NCBI RefSeq assembly: GCF_001020565.1
Contig: NZ_LDAS01000001.1
Coordinates: 1,776,985 to 1,840,984 of the forward strand
Direction of reading: 5' to 3'
Length of the DNA: 64,000 nucleotides
DNA from: Maribacter thermophilus
Lineage (GTDB): Bacteria; Bacteroidota; Bacteroidia; Flavobacteriales; Flavobacteriaceae
Below, one piece after another: positions 7,394 through 15,778 of the stretch; positions within the stretch are counted from its first letter, which is position 1; every line of letters starts with the position of its first letter. Made by a program: the position numbers and the translations under genes. Below the pieces are notes generated by a model. The model did no database searches. It had not been told where the DNA came from and was given only the letters and a program-made list of their open reading frames with translations.

Positions 7394-8722
7394 ATGACCA
7401 CAAGAAGAAATTTTATAAAGAAAACCTCAGCTGGTACGGCGGCGGTAACTTTGGGCGGCCTAGTAATGCCCTCAAGTTCCTATGCAAATATTTTAGAAGC
7501 CAACGACAAGATAAACTGTGCCGTAATAGGCGTACGAAGCAGGGCCAAGGCCCATGTTAAGGCAATTAACGCGGATGCCAACGCTAAAATTCTTTATAGC
7601 TGTGATGTAGACGACCTAATATTAGAGGAACACAATGCCTGGTGCAAAGAGAACATCGGATATGTACCCAAGGTCGAAAAAGATTTTAGAAAGGTATTGG
7701 AAGACAAAAAAGTGGATGCCGTTTTTATAGCTACCCCCGAACATTGGCATGCGCCCATGGCCATTATGGCCTTACAGGCAGGCAAACATGTTTATGTCGA
7801 AAAACCCTGTAGCCACAATCCGTACGAGAACGATCTTTTGGTAGCCGCACAAAAAAAGTATGGCTTAAAAGTGCAGATGGGCAACCAACAACGTTCTGCC
7901 CATACATCTATAATGGCAATTAAAGACATTAAAGAAGGTATTATCGGAAATGTATATAAAGGTGAGGCGTATTACTCTAACAACAGAGGTTCTATTGGTA
8001 TCGGTAAAGAGGTAGATGTTCCAAAAACTTTGGATTGGGAACTATGGCAAGGTCCGGCTATCAGGGAAAATTACAGAGATAATGTTCACCCATACAACTG
8101 GCATTGGTTTAAAAATTGGGGAACCGGTGAAATTCATAATAACGGTACGCACGAGATAGATATTTGCCGTTGGGCATTAGGGGTAGACCTACCCAATAGC
8201 GTTACATCGTTTGGCGGAAAATATACCTTTAACGATGATTGGGAATTTGTAGACAATCAGCAGGTGACCTATACATTTGACGATGATAAGTTTATTACTT
8301 GGACGGGGCATAGCAGAGGGCTTATAAAGCCTACCAGGCCAGGCAGGGGAGTTACCATATACGGTAGCAAGGGTTCTATTATGCTCGATCGTAATTTTTA
8401 CCAATTGTACGATCTAGGGGGCAACCTGATCAAAGAGGAAAAAGAAGGTGGGGAAAGCCAGACTACCAATACCCGTGGAGAAGGCTCACTTGACGTAAAC
8501 CATGTATCCAACTTTTTTAGTGCTATAAGAAAGGACGAGAGCTTACATTCCGACATAAAAGACGCCAGCATCTCTACCATGCTATGTCATTTGGGCAATA
8601 TGGCCCAGGATGCCGGTGAAACCCTAAAAATTGATAGAACCACAGGAAAAGTACTGAACAACGAGAAGGTAATGAAAACTTGGAAAAGGGAATATGCCGA
8701 AGGCTGGGAACCCAAACTATAA
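7394..8722 (+). CDS. Gfo/Idh/MocA-family oxidoreductase, Tat-exported
   Basis: This is an NAD(P)-dependent sugar dehydrogenase of the Gfo/Idh/MocA family, 442 residues. The N-terminus is a Tat signal (TTRRNFIKK, hydrophobic stretch, cleavage near SSSYA), so it folds with its cofactor before export. The Rossmann start is INCAVIGVRSRAKAH, and the substrate-domain lysine is in VEKPCSHNP. The conserved GTGEIHNNGTHEIDICRW carries the likely catalytic histidine. Exported members usually retain the nucleotide tightly. It follows the double-DUF1080 gene with a 3-bp gap, which supports a shared 3-keto-glycoside pathway. The substrate cannot be read from the sequence. Confidence 0.9.
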   Translation: MTTRRNFIKKTSAGTAAVTLGGLVMPSSSYANILEANDKINCAVIGVRSRAKAHVKAINADANAKILYSCDVDDLILEEHNAWCKENIGYVPKVEKDFRKVLEDKKVDAVFIATPEHWHAPMAIMALQAGKHVYVEKPCSHNPYENDLLVAAQKKYGLKVQMGNQQRSAHTSIMAIKDIKEGIIGNVYKGEAYYSNNRGSIGIGKEVDVPKTLDWELWQGPAIRENYRDNVHPYNWHWFKNWGTGEIHNNGTHEIDICRWALGVDLPNSVTSFGGKYTFNDDWEFVDNQQVTYTFDDDKFITWTGHSRGLIKPTRPGRGVTIYGSKGSIMLDRNFYQLYDLGGNLIKEEKEGGESQTTNTRGEGSLDVNHVSNFFSAIRKDESLHSDIKDASISTMLCHLGNMAQDAGETLKIDRTTGKVLNNEKVMKTWKREYAEGWEPKL

Positions 8723-8847
8723 TAACCAATAAAAGCTATTTTGCCAAGTCACAATACCTTTTGTAACGCAAGAACAATCATCAGGAAAACATTTTCTTGA
8801 GAAGTATTTTACTATATTTAGTACAACAAACCACAAATTTGCGACTT

Positions 8848-9582
8848 ATGAAAAGTATTGTGGCAATGGCTCTTATATTGGTTCTATTATCTTGTAACAA
8901 ACACAAAGAAAAGCAAGATAGCGGTGTTATAAAAGTAGACTACACCGAAAAAGCTCCTCTTTTAGATGGTAAACCTACAGAAACCTTCTGGAACCTTTGC
9001 GATTGGTTACCGCTAGACCAAAACTGGATCGGAGGCCCCTATGAACATGGCGATTTCAACGGTCGCTATAAACTTGCCTGGAACGAAGAAGCCTTGTATA
9101 TATTGATAGAAATTACCGACGATATTCTACTAGATCGTACCGAAGACCCATTAAAACTGTGGTGGAACGATGATTGTGTCGAAATTTTTATAGATGAGGA
9201 CAATTCTGGGGGGCTACATCAATTTAGCCATAATGCGTTTGCATACCACGTAGCTTTAGATGGTAATGTGGTGGATTTAGGGCCGGACAAAAAACCAAGA
9301 CTTTACAACGATCATGTAAGTTCTGCCCACACTACCGAAGACAACCTTACCACGTGGGAATTGGCCGTAAAAGTATTTGACGACTCTTTTATGGACGGAA
9401 CCCAGAATACTCCCGTTTCTCTTAAACCTGGAAAAAAAATAGGTTTTGCCCTGGCATATTGTGATAATGATAAAAGTACCGAAAGAGAGAATTTTATAGG
9501 TTCGGTATTTGTAGAAGGAGAAGATAAAAATCAAGGATGGATCAATGCCGATATTTTTGGGACCTTGTTATTGTCTAAATAA
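8848..9582 (+). CDS. CBM9-like sugar-binding lipoprotein
   Basis: This 244-residue protein starts at the ATG at 8848. It has a lipoprotein signal ending LVLLSC and one domain resembling family 9 carbohydrate-binding modules. The domain shows the typical lead APLLDGKPTETFW, then RYKLAWNEEALYILIEITDD and DDCVEIFIDEDN. Single-domain members of this family are common beside exported sugar oxidoreductases. The likely role is to hold a carbohydrate at the cell envelope for the two enzymes encoded upstream. An upstream in-frame start at 8797 would bury the signal peptide and is not favoured. It converges on the next gene with a 2-bp gap and no hairpin is visible. Confidence 0.8.
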   Translation: MKSIVAMALILVLLSCNKHKEKQDSGVIKVDYTEKAPLLDGKPTETFWNLCDWLPLDQNWIGGPYEHGDFNGRYKLAWNEEALYILIEITDDILLDRTEDPLKLWWNDDCVEIFIDEDNSGGLHQFSHNAFAYHVALDGNVVDLGPDKKPRLYNDHVSSAHTTEDNLTTWELAVKVFDDSFMDGTQNTPVSLKPGKKIGFALAYCDNDKSTERENFIGSVFVEGEDKNQGWINADIFGTLLLSK

Positions 9583-9584
9583 AA

Positions 9585-11030
9585 TTACTCAACAAAAACC
9601 TCACTATAATCGGAGGTAATTACTATGGATGCATTGGTATTGCCACCTAAATGATTTCCCTTATATACCGTGGTATTGCCATTGGTCGTTTTATTTAATT
9701 TTAATGATTTTGGCAGGTTAATTTCAGAAGAATTCCCTTTAATATAAATTTCCGTAGCTATTGTCGGAAGAGAAAATATCAATTCGGCATTTTTGAGCGA
9801 AACATCCATTTCTTCCAACTCTTTGGATAAAGCACCTATCTGCAGTGAACCAAAATCATTCTTAATAAAGGCTTTTCTTAAAAGCTTATCGATCGTAACT
9901 GCAGAGGAATTTATCTGTAGCTGAATATTATCTACCTCGTTCAAGGCAATATCTTGCGAATAATTGGTCTTTAACTGCCCGTAGTTCCACCTTTGGATGC
10001 TTACCGGTGAATATGAAACGGAAACATCCGTTTCATCCCCTTCTATTGTAGATGCCCAAAGGCTGGAATGCGACAAAGTCGCATTCAGGTTCTTGGTATT
10101 TTCCGCCAATTTCACTTCTCCATGTCTCACGTTCATTTTAATTTTGGTTGACTTCGGCATCTTGATTTTTATTGTCTTTTTGATTTTGAACTTCTTGTGT
10201 TCCTCGCCGGTAGAATAATAAAATATATTCGGAGCATTGCGTAAACTATCCCTACGCATATGTATAAACTCTATATGTTCGTCTCTTTCTTTATGTAATT
10301 TGTCCAATTTCTCCTCTCTTTCTTCTAATAATCGTTCTCTTCTTTTCTGGCTTTCCTCCAACAGGTCTTCCCTTTTCTTCAAAAGGTCCTCTCTTCTTTT
10401 TTCATACGCTTTTAATTGTTCCTCTTGAAATGATTCTTCCATTCTTTTTGCCCACTCTTCAAGTTTTTTTTGGTGTTTCTTATCAAAACTCTTCTCAAAG
10501 TTCTTTTGCCATTTTCTCATGTACTTGTCACCGTCTTTTTCATAGGCTTCATAATCAAACTTGAAAGCCTTTGTATCTGGCAAGGGAGGCATTTCCGCAA
10601 TTTCGGGAAAAGGAGCAATTTCAGGTATTTCTACCACAAACGGAGTAACTTCGGGAATCTCGATATTAAAATCACTATAATTGAATTCTTGTGGGCCGAA
10701 CAACCCAAACCTATCCGTGCCAGAGGTAATCTCGATAGACTTACTATTGCCCATCACCTTTACCGGTTGTTTACCAAAATAGTCTTCTGCCTCTTTCTTG
10801 GTGGCACCTTCCAATTCTATAGTGGTAACCACCTCTACCGTATTCTTGTTCCATGTTTCAAATTCAATATCCGCATAACTGGTATTGATATTTAAAACTG
10901 CATCGTCGGCCACATTAAAACTTTCGGTAAACGAAGTACTTTCCTTTTGTCCCAAGGCGGACAACGATGTAGTTAATGCCCCTAATACAATGATGAATTG
11001 ATTAGATGCTACTTTCAGTGATCTGTTCAT
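9585..11030 (-). CDS. DUF4097-like exported protein with long charged helix
   Basis: This is the third gene of the sigma-factor operon, 481 residues. A signal peptide ends near residue 27 (SLSALG). Residues 28-120 and about 270-481 have the short alternating strands of DUF4097-type beta-solenoid proteins. Between them lie a Pro/Glu/Phe-rich linker (about 124-152) and a very charged helix (about 155-265). That helix is dense in Glu, Lys and Arg (for example KRREDLLKKREDLLEESQKR). The start overlaps the anti-sigma gene by 29 bp, so translation is probably coupled. Similar third genes occur with other flavobacterial ECF operons and may act as a target or sensor. The function is not known and the helix insertion is unusual. 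Confidence 0.75.
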   Translation of the reverse strand: MNRSLKVASNQFIIVLGALTTSLSALGQKESTSFTESFNVADDAVLNINTSYADIEFETWNKNTVEVVTTIELEGATKKEAEDYFGKQPVKVMGNSKSIEITSGTDRFGLFGPQEFNYSDFNIEIPEVTPFVVEIPEIAPFPEIAEMPPLPDTKAFKFDYEAYEKDGDKYMRKWQKNFEKSFDKKHQKKLEEWAKRMEESFQEEQLKAYEKRREDLLKKREDLLEESQKRRERLLEEREEKLDKLHKERDEHIEFIHMRRDSLRNAPNIFYYSTGEEHKKFKIKKTIKIKMPKSTKIKMNVRHGEVKLAENTKNLNATLSHSSLWASTIEGDETDVSVSYSPVSIQRWNYGQLKTNYSQDIALNEVDNIQLQINSSAVTIDKLLRKAFIKNDFGSLQIGALSKELEEMDVSLKNAELIFSLPTIATEIYIKGNSSEINLPKSLKLNKTTNGNTTVYKGNHLGGNTNASIVITSDYSEVFVE

Positions 11031-11589
11031 TTTTTGATGATTTTAATTGATTTAACTTTCTTTTTAACTTCTGCAACAATTGCAACCGCAATTGTAAATT
11101 TTCTATTAACGAGGCTATAGTTTGGTCGTTGGGGCCCAATTCATATAATTCTTTATTTAAATTTTCGTATTCTTTATTCAGCTCCGATAATCTTTCCATA
11201 AAACTATCTACCAGCTCTTTGTTATCTTCCGAAACCTGTAGCTTAGAAAGTTCTATACCAATATTTGCGATATAATAATTTTCCACCTTTTTTAAATCGG
11301 GTGATAAATCGCCAAAAGAAAATGCGTCACTTTCATTATCTACATTTGCCTTATCTACCACAATAGTTTCTATACTTTCCGTTTTATTTATTTGCTCGTA
11401 TGCAAAAAGACCTAGGCCGATTAACACAATAATAGAAGCTGCTATTTTCCACACCGTCCAAACAGGCTTTTTACGTTTTGGCATAACGGAATCCAATTTT
11501 GCCATAAAACGTTCTTCATGGCCCTGTTTAAGTTTAAATTTTTCGTTTTCCCGTTCTTTAGCGAACAATCCCCTAAGATCCTGTGCCAT
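11002..11589 (-). CDS. membrane anti-sigma factor-like protein
   Basis: This 195-residue single-pass membrane protein lies directly downstream of an ECF sigma factor. Residues 1-44 are polar and cytoplasmic. A transmembrane helix follows at about 46-64 (WKIAASIIVLIGLGLFAYE), then a periplasmic part rich in predicted coiled coil (EELNKEYENLNKELYEL-like region, residues 125-185). The zinc-binding HxxxCxxC motif of ZAS anti-sigmas is absent. The call therefore rests on position, topology and overlaps of 17 bp with the sigma gene and 29 bp with the gene after. It probably holds the sigma factor at the inner membrane until an envelope signal arrives. Confidence 0.7.
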   Translation of the reverse strand: MAQDLRGLFAKERENEKFKLKQGHEERFMAKLDSVMPKRKKPVWTVWKIAASIIVLIGLGLFAYEQINKTESIETIVVDKANVDNESDAFSFGDLSPDLKKVENYYIANIGIELSKLQVSEDNKELVDSFMERLSELNKEYENLNKELYELGPNDQTIASLIENLQLRLQLLQKLKRKLNQLKSSKNEQITESSI

Positions 11590-12115
11590 ATTTTTTCGCT
11601 TTTAATACTTTTTTCAATTGTGACTTTCCTCTCAATAATCTGGTTCTACAGGCTGTTTCCGATATTTCCAACACCTGTGATATTTCTTTATGATCATACC
11701 CTTCAAACAAAAACATCATCACCACATATCTATATTTACCAGATAAACTCTCTATTGCCTTTTTCACATCCTCTACACAAATCTCATCACTTACCGTCCA
11801 TTCGTCATTTTCTACGGGCACCATATAACTTTCATCCAGGGCGATGGTATTTCCTTTTTTTGATTTTAAAAAATCGATACACTTGTTAACGACTATTCTT
11901 TTTAACCAAGCACCAAAGGTTACCTCTCCTTCGAACTGATGTATTTTTTGAAAAGCTTTTATGAACGCTTCTTGCAATACATCTTCCGCATCGTCCGAAT
12001 TTTTCAAAAAACGCATGGCCACACAATACATACCATCACAATACTGCCTGTACAATTTTAACTGCGCAGATCGGTCATTGGCCTTGCATTTCTCTACAAC
12101 ATCAATAGGAAACAT
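11573..12115 (-). CDS. ECF RNA polymerase sigma factor
   Basis: This 180-residue sigma-70 family member has only regions 2 and 4. Region 2 shows LYRQYCDGMYCVAMRFLKNS, the D..EDVLQEAFIKAF core and TFGAWLKRIVVNKCIDFL. Region 4 shows LSGKYRYVVMMFLFEGYDHKEISQVL and the recognition helix ISETACRTRLLRGKSQLKK. It heads a three-gene operon with a membrane anti-sigma factor and a DUF4097-like exported protein, joined by overlaps. The upstream sequence has a possible ECF-type promoter, so it may activate its own transcription. The envelope signal and the regulon are unknown. Confidence 0.9.
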   Translation of the reverse strand: MFPIDVVEKCKANDRSAQLKLYRQYCDGMYCVAMRFLKNSDDAEDVLQEAFIKAFQKIHQFEGEVTFGAWLKRIVVNKCIDFLKSKKGNTIALDESYMVPVENDEWTVSDEICVEDVKKAIESLSGKYRYVVMMFLFEGYDHKEISQVLEISETACRTRLLRGKSQLKKVLKAKKYGTGS

Positions 12116-12155
12116 TGGTCGGTTTGGTGTTTGTTTTTAGTTGTTGTTAATTAAA

Positions 12156-12183
12156 GGACGAAAGAAAAAAAGGGATGTTGCAA
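12156..12183 (-). promoter_or_regulatory. possible ECF-type autoregulated promoter
   Basis: On the minus strand TTGCAACA is followed 16 bp later by CGTCC, resembling the AAC ... CGTC arrangement of ECF-dependent promoters. It ends about 40 bp upstream of the sigma-factor ATG at 12115. That the encoded sigma factor uses it is inference. Confidence 0.35.
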
Positions 12184-12221
12184 AAAACTGCTATTTTTAT
12201 AAATCTTTTTAAAATTCGCGT

Positions 12222-13130
12222 TTGAAACAAGTTACGATATCCAACGAGTTTATGACCCTTATGGTGCTGGATTATGGTGCCATAATACAGAAGTTATTGG
12301 TCAAGGGAAAAGATGGCAAGCACCATAATGTTGTCATTGGCTATAACCATCCAAGTAGATACCGATTGGATGACAATTGTCTGGGTGCCTGTGTTGGTCG
12401 TTACGCCGGGCGTATATCCAATGGCGGTTTTACCTTGGACCGTGAAAAGTTTTTTCTCTACCAAGAAGATGGTGTTCATTTACATGGCGGAAAAGAAGGT
12501 TTTCATCAAAAGTATTGGACCATAGAAGAAGTTTCGTATTCTGACGATCCCTATGTAAAATTATCTTACAAAAGCAAACATTTGGAAGAAGGGTATCCGG
12601 GCAACCTTACGGTGAACATCACCTACAAATTGGTGCACAACGCCCTTCAGGTAATTCACGAAGCGGTAACGGACAGAAGTACGGTAGTAAATCTTACCAA
12701 CCACTCTTATTTTAAACTGGACGACGAACCTTATATAGACGACAACAGACTTCAATTAAATTGCCCTTATATGTTGGAGATGCAGGAAAATTTATTGCCT
12801 ACGGGGAATATTCTACCTGTTAGAAAAACGAACTACGATTTTCTGCTTCCGAAAAAAATTGGGGTACAACGCTTTAATACGCCTTTTATTAAAGATTTGG
12901 GCAACGAGAAAGTAGCCGAACTAAGTTCTGAAAAGTCGGGCATCTCCATGAAGGTATACACCAACCAACCTGCATTGATCGTATATACCCCCGAAGATTT
13001 TTCTGCCATTTGTTTTGAGACACAGAACTATCCGGATGCACCCAATCAAGAAGATTTCCCCAGTGCTATTTTAAGACCTGGAGAAACCTATAACAATATA
13101 TCCATTTTTAAGTTTGACCTAATAGTTTAG
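12222..13130 (+). CDS. galM: aldose 1-epimerase (galactose mutarotase)
   Basis: The enzyme interconverts alpha and beta anomers of galactose or glucose in the cytoplasm. Family motifs present are LDYGAIIQKLLV, GRYAGRISNGGF, VNLTNHSYFKL (catalytic His) and CFETQNYPDAPNQ with the catalytic Glu near the end. The start is a TTG, because the frame has a stop just upstream and the residues after the TTG (KQVTISNEF) align with the usual beginning of the family. The first ATG, ten codons later, would remove them. At 302 residues it is shorter than the typical 340 but keeps all core motifs. It is followed 38 bp later by an unrelated DUF2911 gene. Confidence 0.88.
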   Translation: MKQVTISNEFMTLMVLDYGAIIQKLLVKGKDGKHHNVVIGYNHPSRYRLDDNCLGACVGRYAGRISNGGFTLDREKFFLYQEDGVHLHGGKEGFHQKYWTIEEVSYSDDPYVKLSYKSKHLEEGYPGNLTVNITYKLVHNALQVIHEAVTDRSTVVNLTNHSYFKLDDEPYIDDNRLQLNCPYMLEMQENLLPTGNILPVRKTNYDFLLPKKIGVQRFNTPFIKDLGNEKVAELSSEKSGISMKVYTNQPALIVYTPEDFSAICFETQNYPDAPNQEDFPSAILRPGETYNNISIFKFDLIV

Positions 13131-13168
13131 AATACGATTATTCTAAAAACGATAAAAAATTGCCGCTC

Positions 13169-13732
13169 ATGAAATTACTTAAGAGATTACTTATCGGCCT
13201 TCTGGTTATAGGGGCTTTATTTTATTGGGTGGGTATGCCTTTAATGAGGAAACAGACCAAAAAGCATAGCCCTGAAAAAACGGCCACCTATAACTTAGAG
13301 GGAGCCGAACTTTTGGTAGACTACTCAAGCCCCTCAAAAAAAGGTCGTGCCATATTCGGTAATCTGGTGCCCTATAACAAAGTTTGGCGTACCGGCGCCA
13401 ATGAACCTACTACATTTACCACATCGCAAGACATTAAGATCATAGACAAACCTTTGTCCGCCGGCACCTATTCTCTTTGGACCATCCCAAATAAAGACGT
13501 ATGGAAGATAATCTTCAATAAAGAAATTCCCGATTGGGGCGTAAGCATTCTAAGTGGCGGTACACAAACTACCAGAAATGCCAGTGAAGATGTTATACAG
13601 GTTGAGGTACCTGCACGCAATACCCAACAACCTATCGAAAATTTTACCATCGATTTTATCGAAGACAGAGACCAGTTGTACCTAAGCCTTTCTTGGGACG
13701 ACAAAATAGCCAACGTTCCCATTAACAAATAA
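13169..13732 (+). CDS. DUF2911-domain membrane-anchored protein
   Basis: The 187-residue product starts at the ATG at 13169; a TTG three codons earlier is possible. A hydrophobic anchor (LLIGLLVIGALFYWVGMPL) is followed by a DUF2911 domain. Its hallmarks are visible: GRAIFGNLVPYNKVWRTGANE, then TFTTSQDIKI, LSAGTYSLWTIP and WKIIFNKE. The family is common in Bacteroidota and has no established function. It probably faces the periplasm, held by an uncleaved N-terminal helix. It sits between galM and the MeaB-like gene with short gaps, so co-transcription is possible. Nothing in the context fixes its role. Confidence 0.8.
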   Translation: MKLLKRLLIGLLVIGALFYWVGMPLMRKQTKKHSPEKTATYNLEGAELLVDYSSPSKKGRAIFGNLVPYNKVWRTGANEPTTFTTSQDIKIIDKPLSAGTYSLWTIPNKDVWKIIFNKEIPDWGVSILSGGTQTTRNASEDVIQVEVPARNTQQPIENFTIDFIEDRDQLYLSLSWDDKIANVPINK

Positions 13733-13769
13733 AATAGAACCGTAACCGGTAAAAAATAGCTACAACATC

Positions 13770-14756
13770 ATGGGTTCATCCGATTTTACAGACAAGTTGG
13801 TCGCAGGCATATTGGCAAATGATACCACTGCCCTTGGAAAGGCCATAACACTTGTTGAAAGCACAAAACATGAACACCAAAAGATAGCTGCCCAGATTAT
13901 AGAAGCGTGCCTTATTCAAAAGACCGATACCATACGTATAGGTATTACCGGGGTACCCGGCGTAGGCAAAAGCACCTTTATAGAGAACTTCGGGAAAATG
14001 CTTACCTCATTGGGTAAAAAAGTAGCAGTACTCACTATAGATCCGACCAGTAGTCTTAGCAAAGGAAGTATTTTGGGCGACAAGACCCGTATGCAAGAAC
14101 TGGTAAAGGACCCCAATGCTTTTATAAGACCTTCCCCGGCAGGAGATTCGCTGGGAGGTGTAGCAAAAAAGACTCGGGAAAGCATTGTTATTCTTGAGGC
14201 AGCGGGTTACAACGTAATTATTGTTGAAACCGTTGGCGTGGGCCAAAGTGAAACTGCGGTAAGCAATATGGTCGATTTCTTTTTACTTTTAAAATTGGCC
14301 GGTGCCGGTGATGAGCTACAAGGAATAAAAAGGGGCATTATGGAAATGGCGGATGCCGTTGCCATTAACAAGGCGGACGGAGAAAATATGAAACAGGTGA
14401 AATTAGCAGAAAGCGAACTTAAAAGGGCCCTACACCTATTTCCTGCTAAAGAAAATGGATGGGCGACAGAAGTGACCAGCTGTTCTGCCCTAAAAAATAT
14501 TGGTCTGGACACCATATGGTCCATCATTCAAAAATTCGTGAACAAAACCAAAGCATCCGGACATTTTGCGGCCAGTAGAAAACAACAAAACAAAAGCTGG
14601 TTAATACAACATATAGATCATCATCTTAAAACGGATTTTTATCAAAACCCGAAGATAAAGCCCCTACTTATAGAGATAGAGGAAAAAGTGATAAACGGGC
14701 ACCTCTCCCCTTTTAAAGCGGCCGAAGAGTTACTTGAAATATATAGAAATGGTTAA
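13770..14756 (+). CDS. meaB: MeaB/ArgK-type GTPase, methylmalonyl-CoA mutase chaperone
   Basis: This 328-residue P-loop GTPase belongs to the MeaB/ArgK family, which loads and protects the B12 cofactor of methylmalonyl-CoA mutase. Motifs seen: Walker A GVPGVGKSTF, LTIDPTSSLSKGSILGDKTRM, VETVGVGQSE (switch/Walker B region), and NKADGEN for guanine recognition. The C-terminal dimerisation arm is present, so it is full length. The mutase genes are not in the window, which is common in flavobacteria. Older annotations as a LAO/AO transport kinase are not supported. It follows the DUF2911 gene by 37 bp. Confidence 0.9.
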   Translation: MGSSDFTDKLVAGILANDTTALGKAITLVESTKHEHQKIAAQIIEACLIQKTDTIRIGITGVPGVGKSTFIENFGKMLTSLGKKVAVLTIDPTSSLSKGSILGDKTRMQELVKDPNAFIRPSPAGDSLGGVAKKTRESIVILEAAGYNVIIVETVGVGQSETAVSNMVDFFLLLKLAGAGDELQGIKRGIMEMADAVAINKADGENMKQVKLAESELKRALHLFPAKENGWATEVTSCSALKNIGLDTIWSIIQKFVNKTKASGHFAASRKQQNKSWLIQHIDHHLKTDFYQNPKIKPLLIEIEEKVINGHLSPFKAAEELLEIYRNG

Positions 14757-14793
14757 CTAGTAAATCCTTTCCGTCATTTTAAGGATAAAAACA

Positions 14794-14801
14794 TAACTTT
14801 G
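14794..14801 (+). promoter_or_regulatory. TAnnTTTG promoter element before the GT2 gene
   Basis: TAACTTTG matches the Bacteroidota -7 element TAnnTTTG and lies 24 bp before the ATG at 14825. No clear -33 TTG was found at the expected distance. Confidence 0.4.
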
Positions 14802-14824
14802 CCCTTTAATCCAAAACCGACTTG

Positions 14825-15778
14825 ATGGATATTGTCACCCATTCGCTACTTTCAATAGTAGTTCCACTTTACAACGAAGAAGAAAATGTAGCCCTTTTGA
14901 CCCAAAAGATACATGAAAGCCTTATTGGGTATGATTATCAGATAATATATATCGATGATTTTTCTACCGATAAAACCAAGCAGGTTGTAAAGGCCATGAA
15001 CGATGACAAGGTTCATCTTATAGAACTAAAAAAGAACTATGGACAAAGTTTGGCTTTGGCCGCAGGTATAGATTATGCAGAGGGGGATTATATTATTACA
15101 ATGGACGGTGACCTGCAGAACGATCCGAGCGATATACCACAAATGCTATCATATGCGGTAAATGACGATTATGATCTGGTTACCGGAATCCGTCAAAAAC
15201 GTAAAGACTCGTTGGTTAAAAAAATACCATCAAAAATTGCCAATTATCTAGTAAGAAGGGTCACCAAACTAGATATAAAAGACAATGGTTGTGCATTAAA
15301 AGTTTTCACAAAAGACATCGCCAAAGACCTAAATCTTTACGGCGAAATGCACCGTTTTATTACCCTACTGGCCCATTTAGAAGGGGCACAGATAAAACAA
15401 GTACCCGTAAAACACCATGCAAGACATGCCGGCGTTTCCAAATATGGATTGGAGCGTGTTTTTAAAGTGGTAGCGGATATGATGTTACTATTGTTCATTC
15501 GCAAGTACTTTCAACGTCCTATACATTTGTTCGGGATCTTTGGTTTTCTATTGATCTTGTTGGGGGTGTTGATCAATATATATCTACTGATCGTAAAACT
15601 TGGTTTGGGCCAGGACATTGGTACCCGCCCCTTGCTAATGTTCGGAATGATGTTCATATTAGGAGGAATACAGTTGTTTACCATTGGTATTGTAATGGAA
15701 TTATTGATAAGAACCTATTATGAGTCTCAACAGAAAAGACCATATCGCATTAAAAAAGTGACCATCGGTGGCAAGTAG
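14825..15778 (+). CDS. GT2 polyprenyl-phosphate glycosyltransferase, DPM1-like
   Basis: This family 2 glycosyltransferase is of the dolichol/undecaprenyl-phosphate sugar synthase type, 317 residues from ATG 14825. The catalytic domain shows LSIVVPLYNEEENV, YIDDFSTD, the DGDLQNDP metal site and the later RHAGVSKYGLERVFKV typical of the subfamily. Two C-terminal membrane helices follow (about residues 235-262 and 272-295). The expected reaction is transfer of a sugar from a nucleotide donor to a lipid phosphate on the cytoplasmic face. The next gene, overlapping by 11 bp, is a multi-pass membrane protein that may flip the product. The sugar is unknown. Confidence 0.88.
   Translation: MDIVTHSLLSIVVPLYNEEENVALLTQKIHESLIGYDYQIIYIDDFSTDKTKQVVKAMNDDKVHLIELKKNYGQSLALAAGIDYAEGDYIITMDGDLQNDPSDIPQMLSYAVNDDYDLVTGIRQKRKDSLVKKIPSKIANYLVRRVTKLDIKDNGCALKVFTKDIAKDLNLYGEMHRFITLLAHLEGAQIKQVPVKHHARHAGVSKYGLERVFKVVADMMLLLFIRKYFQRPIHLFGIFGFLLILLGVLINIYLLIVKLGLGQDIGTRPLLMFGMMFILGGIQLFTIGIVMELLIRTYYESQQKRPYRIKKVTIGGK

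Noticed and set aside
13127-13146. Inverted repeat TTAGAATA / TATTCTAA after galM
   Set aside because: The stem is AT-only in large part and no T-run follows on the plus strand, so a terminator call is not supported. The next gene begins 23 bp later.
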